From assembly GCF_008831285.2 (NCBI RefSeq), contig NC_045148.1, positions 24,223,878 through 24,287,877 of the forward strand: a DNA stretch of 64,000 bases, in the 5' to 3' direction. The notes beneath the pieces were generated by a model, which saw nothing but the letters and a program-made list of their open reading frames with translations, ran no database searches and was not told where the DNA came from. Numbering within the stretch: position 1 is the first letter of the stretch; the number at the start of each line of letters is the position of its first letter. The translations under genes and the position numbers were made by a program. This document shows, piece after piece, positions 11,480 to 23,116 of the stretch. The DNA is from Nymphaea colorata (Eukaryota > Streptophyta > Magnoliopsida > Nymphaeales > Nymphaeaceae).

Positions 11480-12590
11480 GGGGTGTAGGGTCCCCTCCCT
11501 TTTATTACAAAAGGAAAAATAAATGGAGCTACCGTAAAGAAACAAAAAAACATAAGGAAACCCTCAAGTAGCCTGCAGAAGGCAGTAGGGAGCCAAAACA
11601 ATGAAAAAGAAAACTTTAAAGATTACCATCTTAAACAATTTACCGGAATAGGGGAAAAAGGCACATCAATGAGCTCACCACTAGGACAGAGACAAAGCAA
11701 ACTCTCAAGCATGGACAGAGAAATTTATTAAAGACAACTCTCAAAAATTACTCTGCGGACCATGCAAGACTGCTCACTGCAACACGGAGTCCCTTTCTCC
11801 TTATCCCCTGTTCTCTAGAACACATAACAATGGACACTTTCTGTAATCCATTTCAATAAAAGGACACTTTTCCTTGATCTGGTCGAATACCTGACCGAAA
11901 CCGCAGTCCCATCTCTCGTCTATGCTTTTGCATCCATCCTGCATTTTCAGTTATCAAACATGAATCTTTCCAGAGATTATAAAATATATATCTTCTATCC
12001 CTTTCAGAATTAGTATGCACCCTCTCATTTCTCTCTTTCCAAATCATCCAGATTATCAAATAGAGATGCCAGCATTTCTTTACCCGACTACTGCCAAAAT
12101 GATTCATTCTCCACCACTCATACTCTTCCTTTATCAAATTAAAAGAGGGAATACAGATTAAATTTTCTTTCCAGAGATTTCTTCACATAAGAAGAGAACT
12201 CACAACTTACACACAGATGATGGAGACTCATCCACCTCTCTTTTACAAAGGACACATCTACTGGCCATACATATTCCCAAGGGTTTAACCCTATCCTAAG
12301 TCAACAATCTACCTTCTAATGACAGGAAACAGCACCACGGGGACTTTCGCCATTTTAAAATTGGTGTCCTCTCTAATCTCCTCATAAAAGTCCATAATCT
12401 GCATTATTTTTATATGTTTAGGACCCATTAGGGATCATCTACATCATTCTTGAGTCTTGGCATCTGCATTATTTGTCTTCCTGATCTACTTATAGAAGAC
12501 AAAAGCCCCCAACCCCAATTGTCCAGCCAAAACTTAGTTTGTCTTCCATCCCCTACATGCCATTGAATTCGATGAGTTGCCTGCTAGCTA
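11480..12590 (-). pseudogene. LINE 3' fragment with RT zinc-binding region (left)
   Basis: On the minus strand this reads the end of a plant L1-type LINE: a degraded 'GRQTKFWLDNWG' stretch, then the reverse-transcriptase zinc-binding region (zf-RVT; best read in the right arm, 'RLLTQDRVKPLGISMASRC'). Next is an open tail at 11,853-12,137 with 'IIWMIWKERNERVH'. The rest down to about 11,490 is probably the 3' untranslated region, ending near 'ccttttgtaataaaagg'. It is separated from its reverse-transcriptase part at 13,735-14,010 by about 1.1 kb of foreign AT-rich sequence. Frameshifts and stops make it non-functional. Confidence 0.75.
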
Positions 12591-13734
12591 TCCATGATAC
12601 TTTCCAGCTCTATTGATTACCTACATTTCTTTTATTATAATGAATATCGTAATGCATTTAAGATTTTCTATTTATTATAAAACATATTTTCTTTTAAGTT
12701 GGTTTTTTAAAAAAGTAGATTTTTTGCTATCAATTTTTTTTCATAAGTGACGTACATGCCAATATTTATTTTTTTGAAACCTACCATTCTTTAAATACAT
12801 AATATAGCTCTTCTTGGAACCAATTTGACATAACGGTCCATTAGAAAATTTATATCTTTTAAAGTGTCTTTTTTTCCTTTTTTTTTAAATTTCCATTTGG
12901 TTGAATTTCTAGAGTGAAGTTTTCTTTATTATTTTCAATTAAATAAATATATTATTTAAGATATCCAACTTAGTTGATGCCTTCACTATAGTAGTTTGAT
13001 TGACTACACCAAAAATTGTAAATAAACATAGTATTATTTAATTAATTAATTAGTTTTATGTAATATAGTTTTAAATATTTTAAGTTAAATGATGTATATG
13101 ATTTATATAAGAATATTATTATATGCAACTCTATGGAAGTCATTACCTCTTAGTCGGATTATACTATATATAATATTTATATTCATCTTGTGTTATTATG
13201 TTAAGTTGGTGTGTTTGTCTAGCCTTTTTGCCCAAACATGATACAATTGTCATAGGTTGCAACTTCAAAACCTAGACAGCTATTGATTCAGATATTAAGG
13301 CTCAAGGATTCGGATATCAGATCTCACGGTTCGGATTCGGATATTATGCTACAAGATTCGGATATCAGGTCATAGTTCGGATTCAGATATACCTGTTAAG
13401 ATAGTTAGTATCCGATCAGATATTTACTTAAAACCGAATCCGTATCCGATCAGATGTTATTTCTTAAATCTGAAGCTGATCTGATTTTCTCAATCGGATG
13501 TTAAATTGCATACCATATTTGATTTTTAAAAGTAATTCAGATGGACATCTGGTCCGAATCTGATCCATTGACATCCTCATGTGCGACTGATGCATGCAAC
13601 TCACTCTCCCTAAACAAACTCTTAAAATGTATGTGGCCGGTTGGGTTGAGGCCATATAAACAATGGAAAACAACAAAAAGGTAAAAGGTAAAAGAAATGT
13701 AGGTAAAAGATAAAAGATACTTGAAATTTTTCTG
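12591..13734. other. AT-rich insertion within the LINE (left)
   Basis: This stretch separates two pieces of one LINE. It includes very AT-rich sequence (12,600-13,200) and, at 13,255-13,570, a block dominated by variants of GGATTCGGATAT that also occurs near 28.1-28.4 kb and 36.1-36.45 kb. The right-arm equivalent is 50,500-51,600. No gene is seen. Confidence 0.6.
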
Positions 13735-14010
13735 AAAGTCCAAAGACTGTCACAATCCAACTATTTTATTTCAACTACATAAGCACACCATAAAGTGGTT
13801 CCTAACATAGAGCTTTTAGCAAGATATAGAAGGATCTGCTTTTCCATAGCGCCAGTTTTTTCCGGAGAGAGAGAGCAATCTGCTTTTCCATAGCGCCAGT
13901 TTTTTCCGGAAGTTTTCCTTTAAAGGATCACAATATTGAACACGGAGAGGGACCATGAACAACGGCACCCCTAAATAGAAGATGGGTAAAGACACCGCCT
14001 TGCAACCCAA
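13735..14010 (-). pseudogene. LINE reverse transcriptase fragment (left)
   Basis: The minus-strand frame gives 'LPIFYLGVPLF' and 'FRKKLALWKSRLLSLSG', the usual end of the palm/thumb region of plant L1-type reverse transcriptases, and then 'LDCDSLWTFRK' towards 13,745. Compared with the right arm this copy has lost about 205 bases and instead carries a 31-bp tandem duplication (copies around 13,832-13,865 and 13,880-13,913). It is a remnant only; the catalytic region is absent from the window. Confidence 0.75.
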
Positions 14011-14140
14011 TTAATGGACAAAATTTTGCAAAACAAAAAATAAAACAAAAGAAATTGTGAACATTTCTTAAAATTCATGGAGAAGTCAAAATTTGGGTCT
14101 TTTTCCTAGGTTCTTAAGTTCTTCAAACGTAACATTGTTA

Positions 14141-14142
<2 letters not shown>

Positions 14143-14192
<50 letters not shown>
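14143..14192. repeat. (TA)25 microsatellite
   Basis: Uninterrupted TA dinucleotides over 50 bases. The right-arm partner is shorter, 38 bases at 49,864-49,901, a normal length difference between otherwise near-identical copies. Confidence 0.95.
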
Positions 14193-14198
<6 letters not shown>

Positions 14199-14224
14199 TA
14201 TACATGGTTGTACATTACATGTGG

Positions 14225-14926
14225 CTGACGTGATGGAATGGAGGTAGCCATGCCTGCATGCATGAACAGGAATTAAAGGTCTTTCCATTTATGCATATAT
14301 TCTCTTTTGGAAAATATGTCATTTACTTTCCCAAAATGTAGAAGACACATCTACTCCTTCATAACACATTGCTTCACATTTCCAAATCCAGCGGCATGGC
14401 TGGACCTTTTCTTGGTGGCCCCTAACTTATTTCCCTATGCCACTTTTCAAGTCTATTCAATCTCAAATCAAAAGTTGTCAATTGGACCTTTTTTTTCTAT
14501 ATGCCCAAAATTAGGTTTCAACCATAGTCATGAACATCATTTTTATTTTTTAAAATGTGAGCTTTTTTATGTATAAAACAGCAACCTTAAAAAAAGAAAA
14601 ATACAGTAATTTTTTTAAAAATAAATATCTAAATGTTAGGGGCAAATAAGATAAATGAGAAACTGATAAGACAACATAAAAACAAATAAGTAAATAAGCA
14701 ACAAATACAATTGAAATATAGAAACAAACAATTTGACATTTAAAAACAGGAAAAAAGGAGAAAACGAGGAATAACATGTTTTATGTTTTGCTATTTTTTT
14801 TAACTTATTTTTCATATTTTTAACACGGATTTTGTAAAAAAAAAATGCATTTGTTGTGACCATATTTACATGTGCAACTACTATATTGCATGGTTAGCCA
14901 AATATTAGAGAAAGTTATGTGCATCT
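14225..14926 (+). repeat. Repeat family Y, inner copy in left arm
   Basis: Direct-orientation relative of 1,950-2,640. It shares the 'catgcatgaacagga' block, the 'ttgcttcacatttccaaatccagc' region, the 'ttcaaccatagtca' block and the AT-rich tail ending 'gcatggttagccaaatatt'. It ends where the Gypsy LTR starts, so its far end may be cut off. The two Y copies therefore flank the rest of the arm as degenerate direct repeats about 12 kb apart. Confidence 0.72.
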
Positions 14927-17900
14927 TGTTCGCACCCCACTCCTTTTTCAAGAAGGTCGAAATGCGAGTCAGCAAAATTCTTTTAAAATTGGGGTTTTGA
15001 GAAAATTTTCAAGAGAAAGGGATCCGCTCGTCGGTACGAGGTCCAACCGTTCCTGCCGCCTTTAACAGGGGTAATTAGACCAAGGACTAAGGATCATTTG
15101 GATCATATACGAGTTATTGATGTAAGTCCTATATGCTTATGCATTGAGGTTTTGGATTCAAGAACCGAAATTCATTTTTTTGAATAAATGAATTTGAATA
15201 TTAGGGGTTTTCAAGTTGGTTTAAAAACCTTTGTTTTGGTGTTATTTGAAACACATAATTCTTGAGGATTTTTGAAGATTTGGAATTGAGTTCTTTGTTG
15301 TGAACTCTAGATGATGATGATCATCTTATGATAAAAATTGATTTTGAACTCTTCTTTTGTCAAATCATGTGATTTGTAGAATTCATTCTTTTGAAAGAAC
15401 ATAGGTTCCAAATTGTTAGAAAACATGTTGTTTTTCAAATGCACTTTGGCCAAAAGATTATGAATGCATTGCTTGTGTTTTCTTTTGAAGTTAAGTGAAG
15501 TTTACAAATTCTCATTGCAATATGACTTGGTCACTTTTTGCAACTTAAATTTGAATCACTTAATTTCTTGAGAATGTGCATGTGGTGCCATTGATTTTGA
15601 GTGAAAGTGAATGCATGAAACGAGAATGGAAACTATATGGAACATTCATTCTTCTCTCTCTCATAATCCATCAAGATTCATTCATATGAAACATACATTC
15701 TTCACTCCCTCATAATCTCTCAAAGTCCGTATTGCAAGTCATACAATCTATACATGAAGATTGATTAAAATGTAGGACTTTCTCTATATGTGCTCATTAT
15801 ATGATTAAGCACATGAATTAGAGATGTAGTCCATAAGCTTGAGGCTTGACATAAAATTATCAAAATGATGAAAATATATAAATGATGTCAAGTTCAATCT
15901 TTGAAATGGATGGGAGACATGGATGACGTCCACTTTTGTCTCAAAATAGCTAAAAATCAGACCTTGTGTTGATTTAAATAGCTGAAAATTGTGGACATTG
16001 ATTCCAATAAGGACTTGTTTCTTAGATAGAAACAATGAGTTTTTCAAATCTATTCAAATTCCAGATTTCGTAGTAATGAAATCATCAACTCCTTTGGATG
16101 ATTCTAGGATGGTTGGTATTTCAAATATGTAAATTTTGATATTCTTAAACCAATTCCTATGAAACATGGTCTGATTTCAACAACATACATACATCTTACG
16201 TATGGGTTTGCTGAAATTAAGTAAAAATGAAATGAAAATAATTTATAATCTTGCACTAGAAAAATCAATAAAAATGGCCCATTTCCTTAAAGACCGGTTT
16301 GGAAACATGTTCCAACCTGATTTTAAGGGAGGAATGTAATTTTTGACAAGAAATCGGATACATATATGCACATATATAACAATGTATACATATACGTACC
16401 TTACTTTTCGAAATGAAATTTTAGCAAGGGACCGCATGACTCATGAATCATGATGATTCATGGCTGGGTTCTTTTATGTAGGAAGATTGAGAACTTGTTT
16501 CAAATCTTCCCTACTACCCTTGATTAATTAAATTGAAAGACATGAATCAAAATGACTGTGAATAAGAAAGAAAATAAAACAATACTCAAGCTTATTCGTC
16601 CATCATTTCGCCATGCAAGGGTGGATCACATTCATAAAAACGTATCCATCCCTTATAGGCATTTTCATCATACGTGATGTAGCAAAATCACTCTCTCACC
16701 GTGGGATTCTCTCATGGTAGGGAGTTCAAAATGGTATTAAGTTGGTTCCTTTGAAAGGGACGTGGCCTTGGGGCCCATTTCAAAATTTGATACTTGGGTT
16801 CATATTTAAGAAAAACCGACATATGCATGCATTGTGCATTAACATGTACATTGAAGCGTAGGTTTCCCTTAGCTGGACATCATTCCCAGCCGTAAGCAAA
16901 TGAAAATAAACCCTCCCACGAATTGCTGGAATTAAAATAAATCAAAAATAAGCTAAAGTAGAAGAGAAGTGAGTTAAGATCACCTACCTTGCGGTCGGTC
17001 TTGATGTTTGTCCTTCGTCTTCACTTGTTTTCTAACCCAAGCAATCCTAAGCAAGAATCCAACCGTGGATTCAAGCTTAGCAAAGCTAGAATAAGAAATA
17101 GCTTGCTTGCTGGAATTTGGAGTGGTAAAGAGGGCTTCTCACCACGAAAATCCTAAGGGTTCACTCTTCTCTCTTCCTTGGCTTCTCCCTCCTAGCTCTT
17201 TGGCTGCAGCAATTTGACAGAATGCTCCAAAATTTCGTCCTCCCCCTTGGTGGCCAAGGGGAGGTTTATATAGAGGAGGAGGTGTGTTCAACCACCTTCT
17301 TAACTCACCTTGGGAACTTGCTTAAGACCTTGGGGACTTGTAAAATGAGTTAAATAGACTTTAAAGGCTCTAATTGACCATTTCTCAGCCCATTTCCACG
17401 AGCTAGGTGGGCTGGGCTAGGTTTGGTCAACTTGGAGGTGACCATTTTGACCAAAATTTTGGACGAAAATGCCCTTGCACAGGGTTTTGCCCTTATTTTG
17501 TACTATTTATTTATTTTTTTGTTTGAAATCGAGCTTATAAGGTTAAAACCTAGTTACTAAGCTCCAAATGCCATTGAATTATGATAATTAAATTTAAATT
17601 TTAATAAAATTTAAAAATTTTATCAAATTTGGTTCGAAAAGGGTATTTTCGTCCAAAACTTGATTGAAAATGGATTGCAACTGAATCAAACTTTCACTTG
17701 AGAAATTCAATTGAAATTTGGTATTTGATTCATGCATTTGACAAATTCAAATGTTTATTTGCCTTTCATAAACCATTTTAGGCTTTTTAATCTTAAGTTG
17801 ACCGCAGAAGGGCAAAATTGTCCAAATTGATCAATTTCAACCAATTGACCAAAGTCAAAGCTCATTAGCAAGTAGTTTGACTTTATTTGAGGTAATTTGA

Positions 17901-18641
17901 TAAATTTGGGTCAAGAAAGCTCTTAATTGAGCTAAATTGTACTTTGACTGAGTTTAGTCAAAGTGAGTTTGGTTCGGTCAAAGTCTATTTTCGTCCATTA
18001 ATTGGATTATGAGACAAACTTACATTTTGAGTGTGTTGAGCCCATGGTGACCGAACCTAGCTGGAATTGGCACCACATTTGAGTAAACCCGGGTCAAACC
18101 TACTTGGATTAAGTAGGTTAGGTGAGTTTGACCAGTCTAGTAATTGCTTCCTTGAAAATGATTTTTTTCTTTAAGGAGGACCTGGTTAAAGAAGAGAGAG
18201 ACATAAATGTCTCTCTTTTCCTAGGTTTCTCCTTTATTTCTTCTTGAAAATGACTTTTCTTCAATTAATTTGAGAGAAAATATTTATTTATTATTTTTTT
18301 GACATGGAGGGGGCATGGCCCCTGGGGGGGCTCTTGACCACACGGGCTAGGTGGGGCCCACACGTGGGTCCCACGTAGCATTTTAGACTGAATTAGATCC
18401 AATTCTTGGATCTAAGTCAAAATTTGCATTTTGCAATTGGATTTGGATTTCAAATGACATTTGCAATTGAATTTGGACTCGTAATCCTGCATTGGGATTC
18501 ATGTATCAGGTTAAATTCACGATTTGAAACTAATTGTTCTTTAGATTCGAAATTGGCTTTGAAATTGCAAATTTTCACAATTCTTTCGTGAAATTTTCAC
18601 ATTGCTTCAATTTTGATGTGGAAAAATTTGGGGTGTTAACA
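14927..18641 (-). repeat. Gypsy 3' LTR (3.7 kb)
   Basis: In element sense it begins TGTTAACACCCC next to a polypurine tract and ends GGGGTGCGAACA, i.e. TG...CA with short inverted termini. The plus-strand left edge TGTTCGCACCC is repeated at 27,578, confirming an LTR boundary. A GC-rich palindromic patch lies at 18,300-18,380. The region has no long frame. The length, about 3,715 bases, is large but within what Tat elements show. The second LTR is missing, so age cannot be estimated. Confidence 0.85.
17265..17280 (-). promoter_or_regulatory. Likely Gypsy LTR TATA box
   Basis: On the minus strand the sequence reads cctcctctatataaacctcc, a strong plant TATA box inside the LTR, placed so that transcription would run into R/U5 and the internal genes. 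Confidence 0.6.
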
Positions 18642-18657
18642 GATGCCCCTCTTTGCT
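18642..18657 (-). other. Gypsy polypurine tract
   Basis: Minus-strand AGCAAAGAGGGGCATC directly abuts the 3' LTR start TGTTAACA. This is the usual purine-rich primer for plus-strand DNA synthesis. Confidence 0.75.
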
Positions 18658-19229
18658 GTTAAGCAAATTGAATAATTTGCTTAATAGCAAAGATTCACGC
18701 ACCAAATTTTTGCAAATCGTTTGGAAAATCCATTTTTCAAATGATGTTGAACCATCCTCGCTCGAGGGGAAATGCTAGGCATAGACCTGAAATAAGAAGA
18801 TTTTTCTCCATCTCATTGGAGACTTTGTAGAGGAATTAATGTTGGTAGAAAAATTTTGTAATTGTGAAAGTTTTTGCATTTGATGCTTTGAGAAATTTGC
18901 CCTCGATGCCTTCTAAACCATTGGCAAGTGCTTTTTCTCTTCTTTTACTTAGTTTTTCACATACTCGCTTTTGCTTTTGAATTTTGATTTTCTTTTTGAG
19001 CCACCCTTCACTCTTGGGAGAAATTCCTCACCACCCCAAAAGCTACTACGGAGTTCCACCGCTTTGGCGGTTTTGTGTAGTTTGCTTTGTGTAATATCAA
19101 GTCTATCGGGCTTTCTTCTGAACCCTTGTAACAAGCTTTGGGCCGGTAACTCCTAGACCAGTTGGCCTCAGGGTACCAAATGTAAAACACTCCCCGGGCT
19201 TACTTGCTCGAATTCAGAAGGCTTTAGGA
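18658..19229 (-). other. Gypsy region between integrase and polypurine tract
   Basis: No supported gene. The short frames here on both strands (for example 18,949-19,190) have no family motif and look like chance frames in the 3' untranslated part of the element. Confidence 0.6.
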
Positions 19230-22200
19230 AACTTAATATAAGCAAAATGTTCATGGATTGCTTTTTAGCTTCACGGCGTAAGCATAGGTCATATGCCCAC
19301 CCGTGCCTGCTGAGCTTTGAACCAGAGGAACAACTACACTCAATCAGTCGATAAGAATTGTGAGGTAGAACCTCTTTGACAACATATGGTCCTTCCCAGT
19401 TCGGCGCCCATTTTCCTTTGGGTCTACTCCTGAGTGGAACTATGGATCTTAAAACAAGATCATTTACCTGAAATTTTCTTTCAATGACTGATTTGGCATA
19501 ATGTCGGGCGACTCTCTTACGATAGACTTCGGCATGCTCTGCCGCTTGTAGTCTTTAATCGTCTAAGAGGTCTAATTGAGTAAGTCTCTTTTTTTGATAT
19601 TTGCTAATTGGGAGTTCAATGAGAGCAGCAAATTTCATTGCTGGTTTTTGGACATGTAATGGAAGGACAATTTCCGTTCCATATACTAATTCTGCTGGTG
19701 TAGCATTGATGGGTGTCCGAATTGTGGTTCGATACGCCCAAAGTGCATTGTGCATTTTCTCGTGCCAATCTCGGCCTGTTTCAACTGTCCTCTCTAAGAC
19801 ACGGATCAAAATCTTGTTGGTTGCTTCTGCCTGACCATTACGTTGAGGGTAATATGGGGCAGAAAAGTGATGTTGTATTTTGTGTTTGTGACAAAGATTG
19901 CGCATTTTCTCATTTTTGAAATGAGTACCGTTGTCAGAAACGATATCATGCGGGATGCCAAATCTACACAAAAGATTTTTATGAATGAAGGACACTACAT
20001 GTTGTCCTTCGACTGTTTTTAAAGTGATCGCTTCCACCCATTTGGTGAAGTAATCTGTAGCTGCAAGAAAATACCTGTGTCCATTTGAGGCAGGTGGATT
20101 GATTGGACCGACTACGTCGAAGGCCCACATGGAGAATGGCCATGGTGAGCTGACCGAATGAAGGTACGCTGCTGGAGCATGAATTGATGGTGCATGCAAC
20201 TGACATTTGATGCATTTCTTGACAAATTGGTGACAGTCTCTTTGCATTGTGGGCCAATAGTACCCTGCTCTAACTATCTGCTTGACGAGGGTCTGATACC
20301 CTACATGTCCCCCACAAATTCCTTCATGGGCTTCTTGAATGACTTCTAGTGCCTCATTTGCATCGAGACATCTAGCATATTCTGTGCTGAATCCTCTTCT
20401 GTATAGGATGTCGGCTAGAATGAAATATCTTGAAGACATGTGTCTTAAAACTCTTTGCTCTTTTCGAGACATTTCTGGTGGAAGTGTTTCAGTTTGGAGA
20501 AAATCCTTGATGTTCTGATACCATGGTGTTTCTCTACTTTCTGCTTGCAACACCTGTTCTGGTATGACAAAAGATGGTTGTTCGAGTCTTCTAACTTCAA
20601 AAGATCCGATAGATTCTCCAGGTTTGAAGGCAATGGTAGAGCCTAAACTGGCTAAACCGTCTGCTATTGGGTTAAATTCTCTTTTGACATGTAAGAGTTG
20701 ACATTCCTCGAACTGTCTTAAGAGGGAAGCTGCTAACTCTTGATATGGGATCAATTTTTGATCTTTGACTTGCCAATCTCTATTGACCTGACTGACAGCT
20801 AAGAGAGAATCTCCAAAAATGTGAACTCTCTGCACTTTAAATTTGAGCAACATTTTGAGTCCTTGGATTAGGGCCTCGTACTCTGCCATATTATGCGTGC
20901 AGGAAAAATTCAATTTGAGAGAGTAAGGAATCATTTCCCTTTCTGGTGTAATGAAAAGTATCCCAATGTCTACCCCAGTTGTGCTCTTAGATCCATCAAA
21001 GTACATCTCCCAAATCGGCTCTGGTTCAGTTGTCAGGATTTGCTCATTTGGAAAATCATCATTTGTTCTAATTTCTTCATATAGAGGAAAATCTGCCAAT
21101 TGGTCTGCAATGGGTTGCCCCTTGATTGATTTTTGTGACACATATTCCAAATCATATTGCATCAGCAAAACCTGCCACTTTGCTATCCTTCCATTCAGAA
21201 ATGGCTGTTCGAGGATATATTTGAGTGGATTAAGTTTGGATAAAATTTTAACTTCACAAGCCAATAGATAATGCCTTAATTTTTGACACATCCACACCAA
21301 GGCTAAGCAAGTTTTTTCCATGTGCGAGTAGTTCTTTTCATACTGCACAAATGTCTTACTGATGTAATAAATGGCATGTTCTATTCGGCATCCTTCTTCA
21401 TATTGAGCCAGAAATCCACCACAGGCTGAATCGTTAACTGTGATGTAAAGGAGTAGAGGTTCCCCTAAAATTGGAGGTTTTAAAATTGGTGGGCAAAGAA
21501 GATACTTCTTGATCTTTTCGAATGAGGCTTGACATTCATGCCCCCATTCAAATTTGACTCCTTTCCGCAGTAAATGGTTGAAGGGTTCGCACCTCATGGC
21601 GAGATTAGATATAAACCTTCTGATTGACTGAATTCTGCCTTGCAAGCTACGTAGCTCCTTAAGATTTGTTGGGGGTGACATTTCGATGATCGCCTTTGCT
21701 TTGGAAGGATCCATCTCGATTCCCTTTTGGCTGACCATAAATCCCAAAAGCTTACCGGATTCCACACCAAATACACATTTTTGTGGATTCAATCTAAGTT
21801 TGTATTGTAAGAGTCTATCAAAAACTTGAGAGAGAATGTTGATGTGATTCTCCCTTGTTTTTGACTTAATTAGTAGATCATCTACATATGCATCCATGAT
21901 TTGATGCATTTGGTCATGAAAAATAGCTGCCATAGCCCTTTGATATGTTGCCCCAGTGTTCTTCAAACCAAATGGCATTACTGTATAGTAGAAGGTACCC
22001 CATGGGGTTGTAAATGATGTTTTGGCTTGATCTTGAGCTGCCAACTTAATTTGGTTATAACCAGAATATCCATCCATAAAGGAGAACATAGCGTGACCTG
22101 CGGTACTCTCTACCAACAAGTCAATGTTTGGAAGTGGGTAGTCATCCTTTGGTGTAGCCTTATTCAAATCTCTGAAATCGATGCAGAGCCGAATTTTGCC

Positions 22201-22808
22201 ATTTTTCTTTGGGACTACTACAATGTTTGCTAACCATTCAGGATAGTCGATTGTTCGGATGAACCCTGCCTTTAGTAGGTCTTCCAGGCCTTCCTTAACT
22301 TGCCCCTCAAGACGAGGGTCTAGTTTCCTCAACTTTTGTTTGATTGGCTTGCATTCTGGTTTCAATGGTAGTCGATGCTCGACTAATTTTGTATCAAGTC
22401 CCGGCATGTCCTCATAAGTCCACGCAAAGGCTTCTTGATGCTTTTGAGGAAGTCTATCAACTCTTTTCTTTCTTCTGCTGAGAGACTTGTTCCAATTTGC
22501 AAAATCTTTGGACTCTCTTCCGTGCCAATGTTAATTTCCTCAATCGGATCATTAATCAGAGGTGACGGTTGATCTTGCCTTCTCATTTGGATGAACTCTG
22601 GGCATTCGGCCTCAGTGAGTTCTGGATTTATCTCCTTAAAAGCTTTTGATGTTTGATCCTCAAATGCCATCCTAATGATTGTAAAGAAGTTAGATGAAAT
22701 TTGAGACATTGTATATGGAAGTAATTTGCATTTGTCATTGTATTTTTTTAAGGTATTACAAAATGAAGACACTTGGTCTATTTGAGTACAATGACGACAA
22801 AATGACAA
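19230..22808 (-). pseudogene. Gypsy pol: RT, RNase H, archaeal-type RNase H, integrase
   Basis: The main open frame (22,407-19,555, 950 residues) would copy RNA into DNA and integrate it. Reverse transcriptase: catalytic D112 in 'FMDGYSG' and Y174-VDD. Connected RNase H-like region about 310-440. Second RNase H about 467-590 with D471 ('YFDGS'), E509/E511 ('MAEYEAL'), D533 ('FGDSLL') and D583 ('IADGLA'). Integrase: zinc finger H694, H701, C732, C735, then D764, D825 and E861 with DD35E spacing. An in-frame TAA at 19,555 cuts off a C-terminal part that continues to about 19,230 with 'GKWAPNWEGPYVV' (GPY/F type). The N-terminal linker (22,808-22,383) is in another frame, joined by one frameshift near 22,405. 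Apart from these two lesions all catalytic residues are present. Confidence 0.92.
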
Positions 22809-22852
22809 AATGATGGCGGATTTGTTGATTCAAATTGATGGTGAACATCCGC

Positions 22853-23116
22853 CTATGGTATTGCTCTTGACGAAAGGTACTGGCTTGAATTCTTCCTCAA
22901 CATCCACTTTTTCATAGCTTGGCACCCCAAGGCTTGAGTGCCTCGTTGTCCTGTCAAGGTAACTGGTTCCAAGATTCCATTTTCATGTTTGCTAAGGCCA
23001 GTAAATGGCTGGTAGCCATGGCGTATGAGTAAATCCAATCCTTTCTCATTCTGGCAGAATTTCTTGAACAACGGATGACTTTTGTAACTTGTTTCAAGTT
23101 TGGTACCCTTTTTCAC
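22853..23116 (-). pseudogene. Gypsy G-patch-like segment after protease
   Basis: In the same frame as the protease frame but separated from it by a stop at 23,117. The segment contains 'GLDLLIRHGYQPFTGLSKHE' followed by 'NGILEPVTLTGQRGTQALG', which fits the G-patch pattern (Gly-rich, G-L-G/S-K-x-x-x-G-I-x-x-P) often found between protease and reverse transcriptase in Tat-type polyproteins. G-patch regions usually bind RNA or helicases; its role here is inferred only. It is probably part of one polyprotein before mutation. Confidence 0.6.

Larger units (their letters stand above)
1908..14926 (+). repeat. Left arm of a 13-kb inverted repeat
   Basis: Reading this arm forward gives the same order of sequence as reading 62,268-49,138 on the minus strand. 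The match runs from the 'gaaggaagaaaaacac' block at the outer end through Copia, LINE and Y repeats to 'gttatgtgcatct' at the inner end. Sampled stretches differ at roughly 0.5-1.5% of bases plus indels. The inner end is exactly where the Gypsy LTR begins. Near the outer end the left arm carries a 13-bp tandem duplication ('acacaaaagaaag' twice, 1,920-1,948) that the right arm lacks. The arm is 13.0 kb against 13.1 kb on the right. Confidence 0.97.

Noticed and set aside
15805-16437. Short frames inside the Gypsy LTR
   Set aside because: No motif; expected by chance in a 3.7 kb AT-rich LTR.
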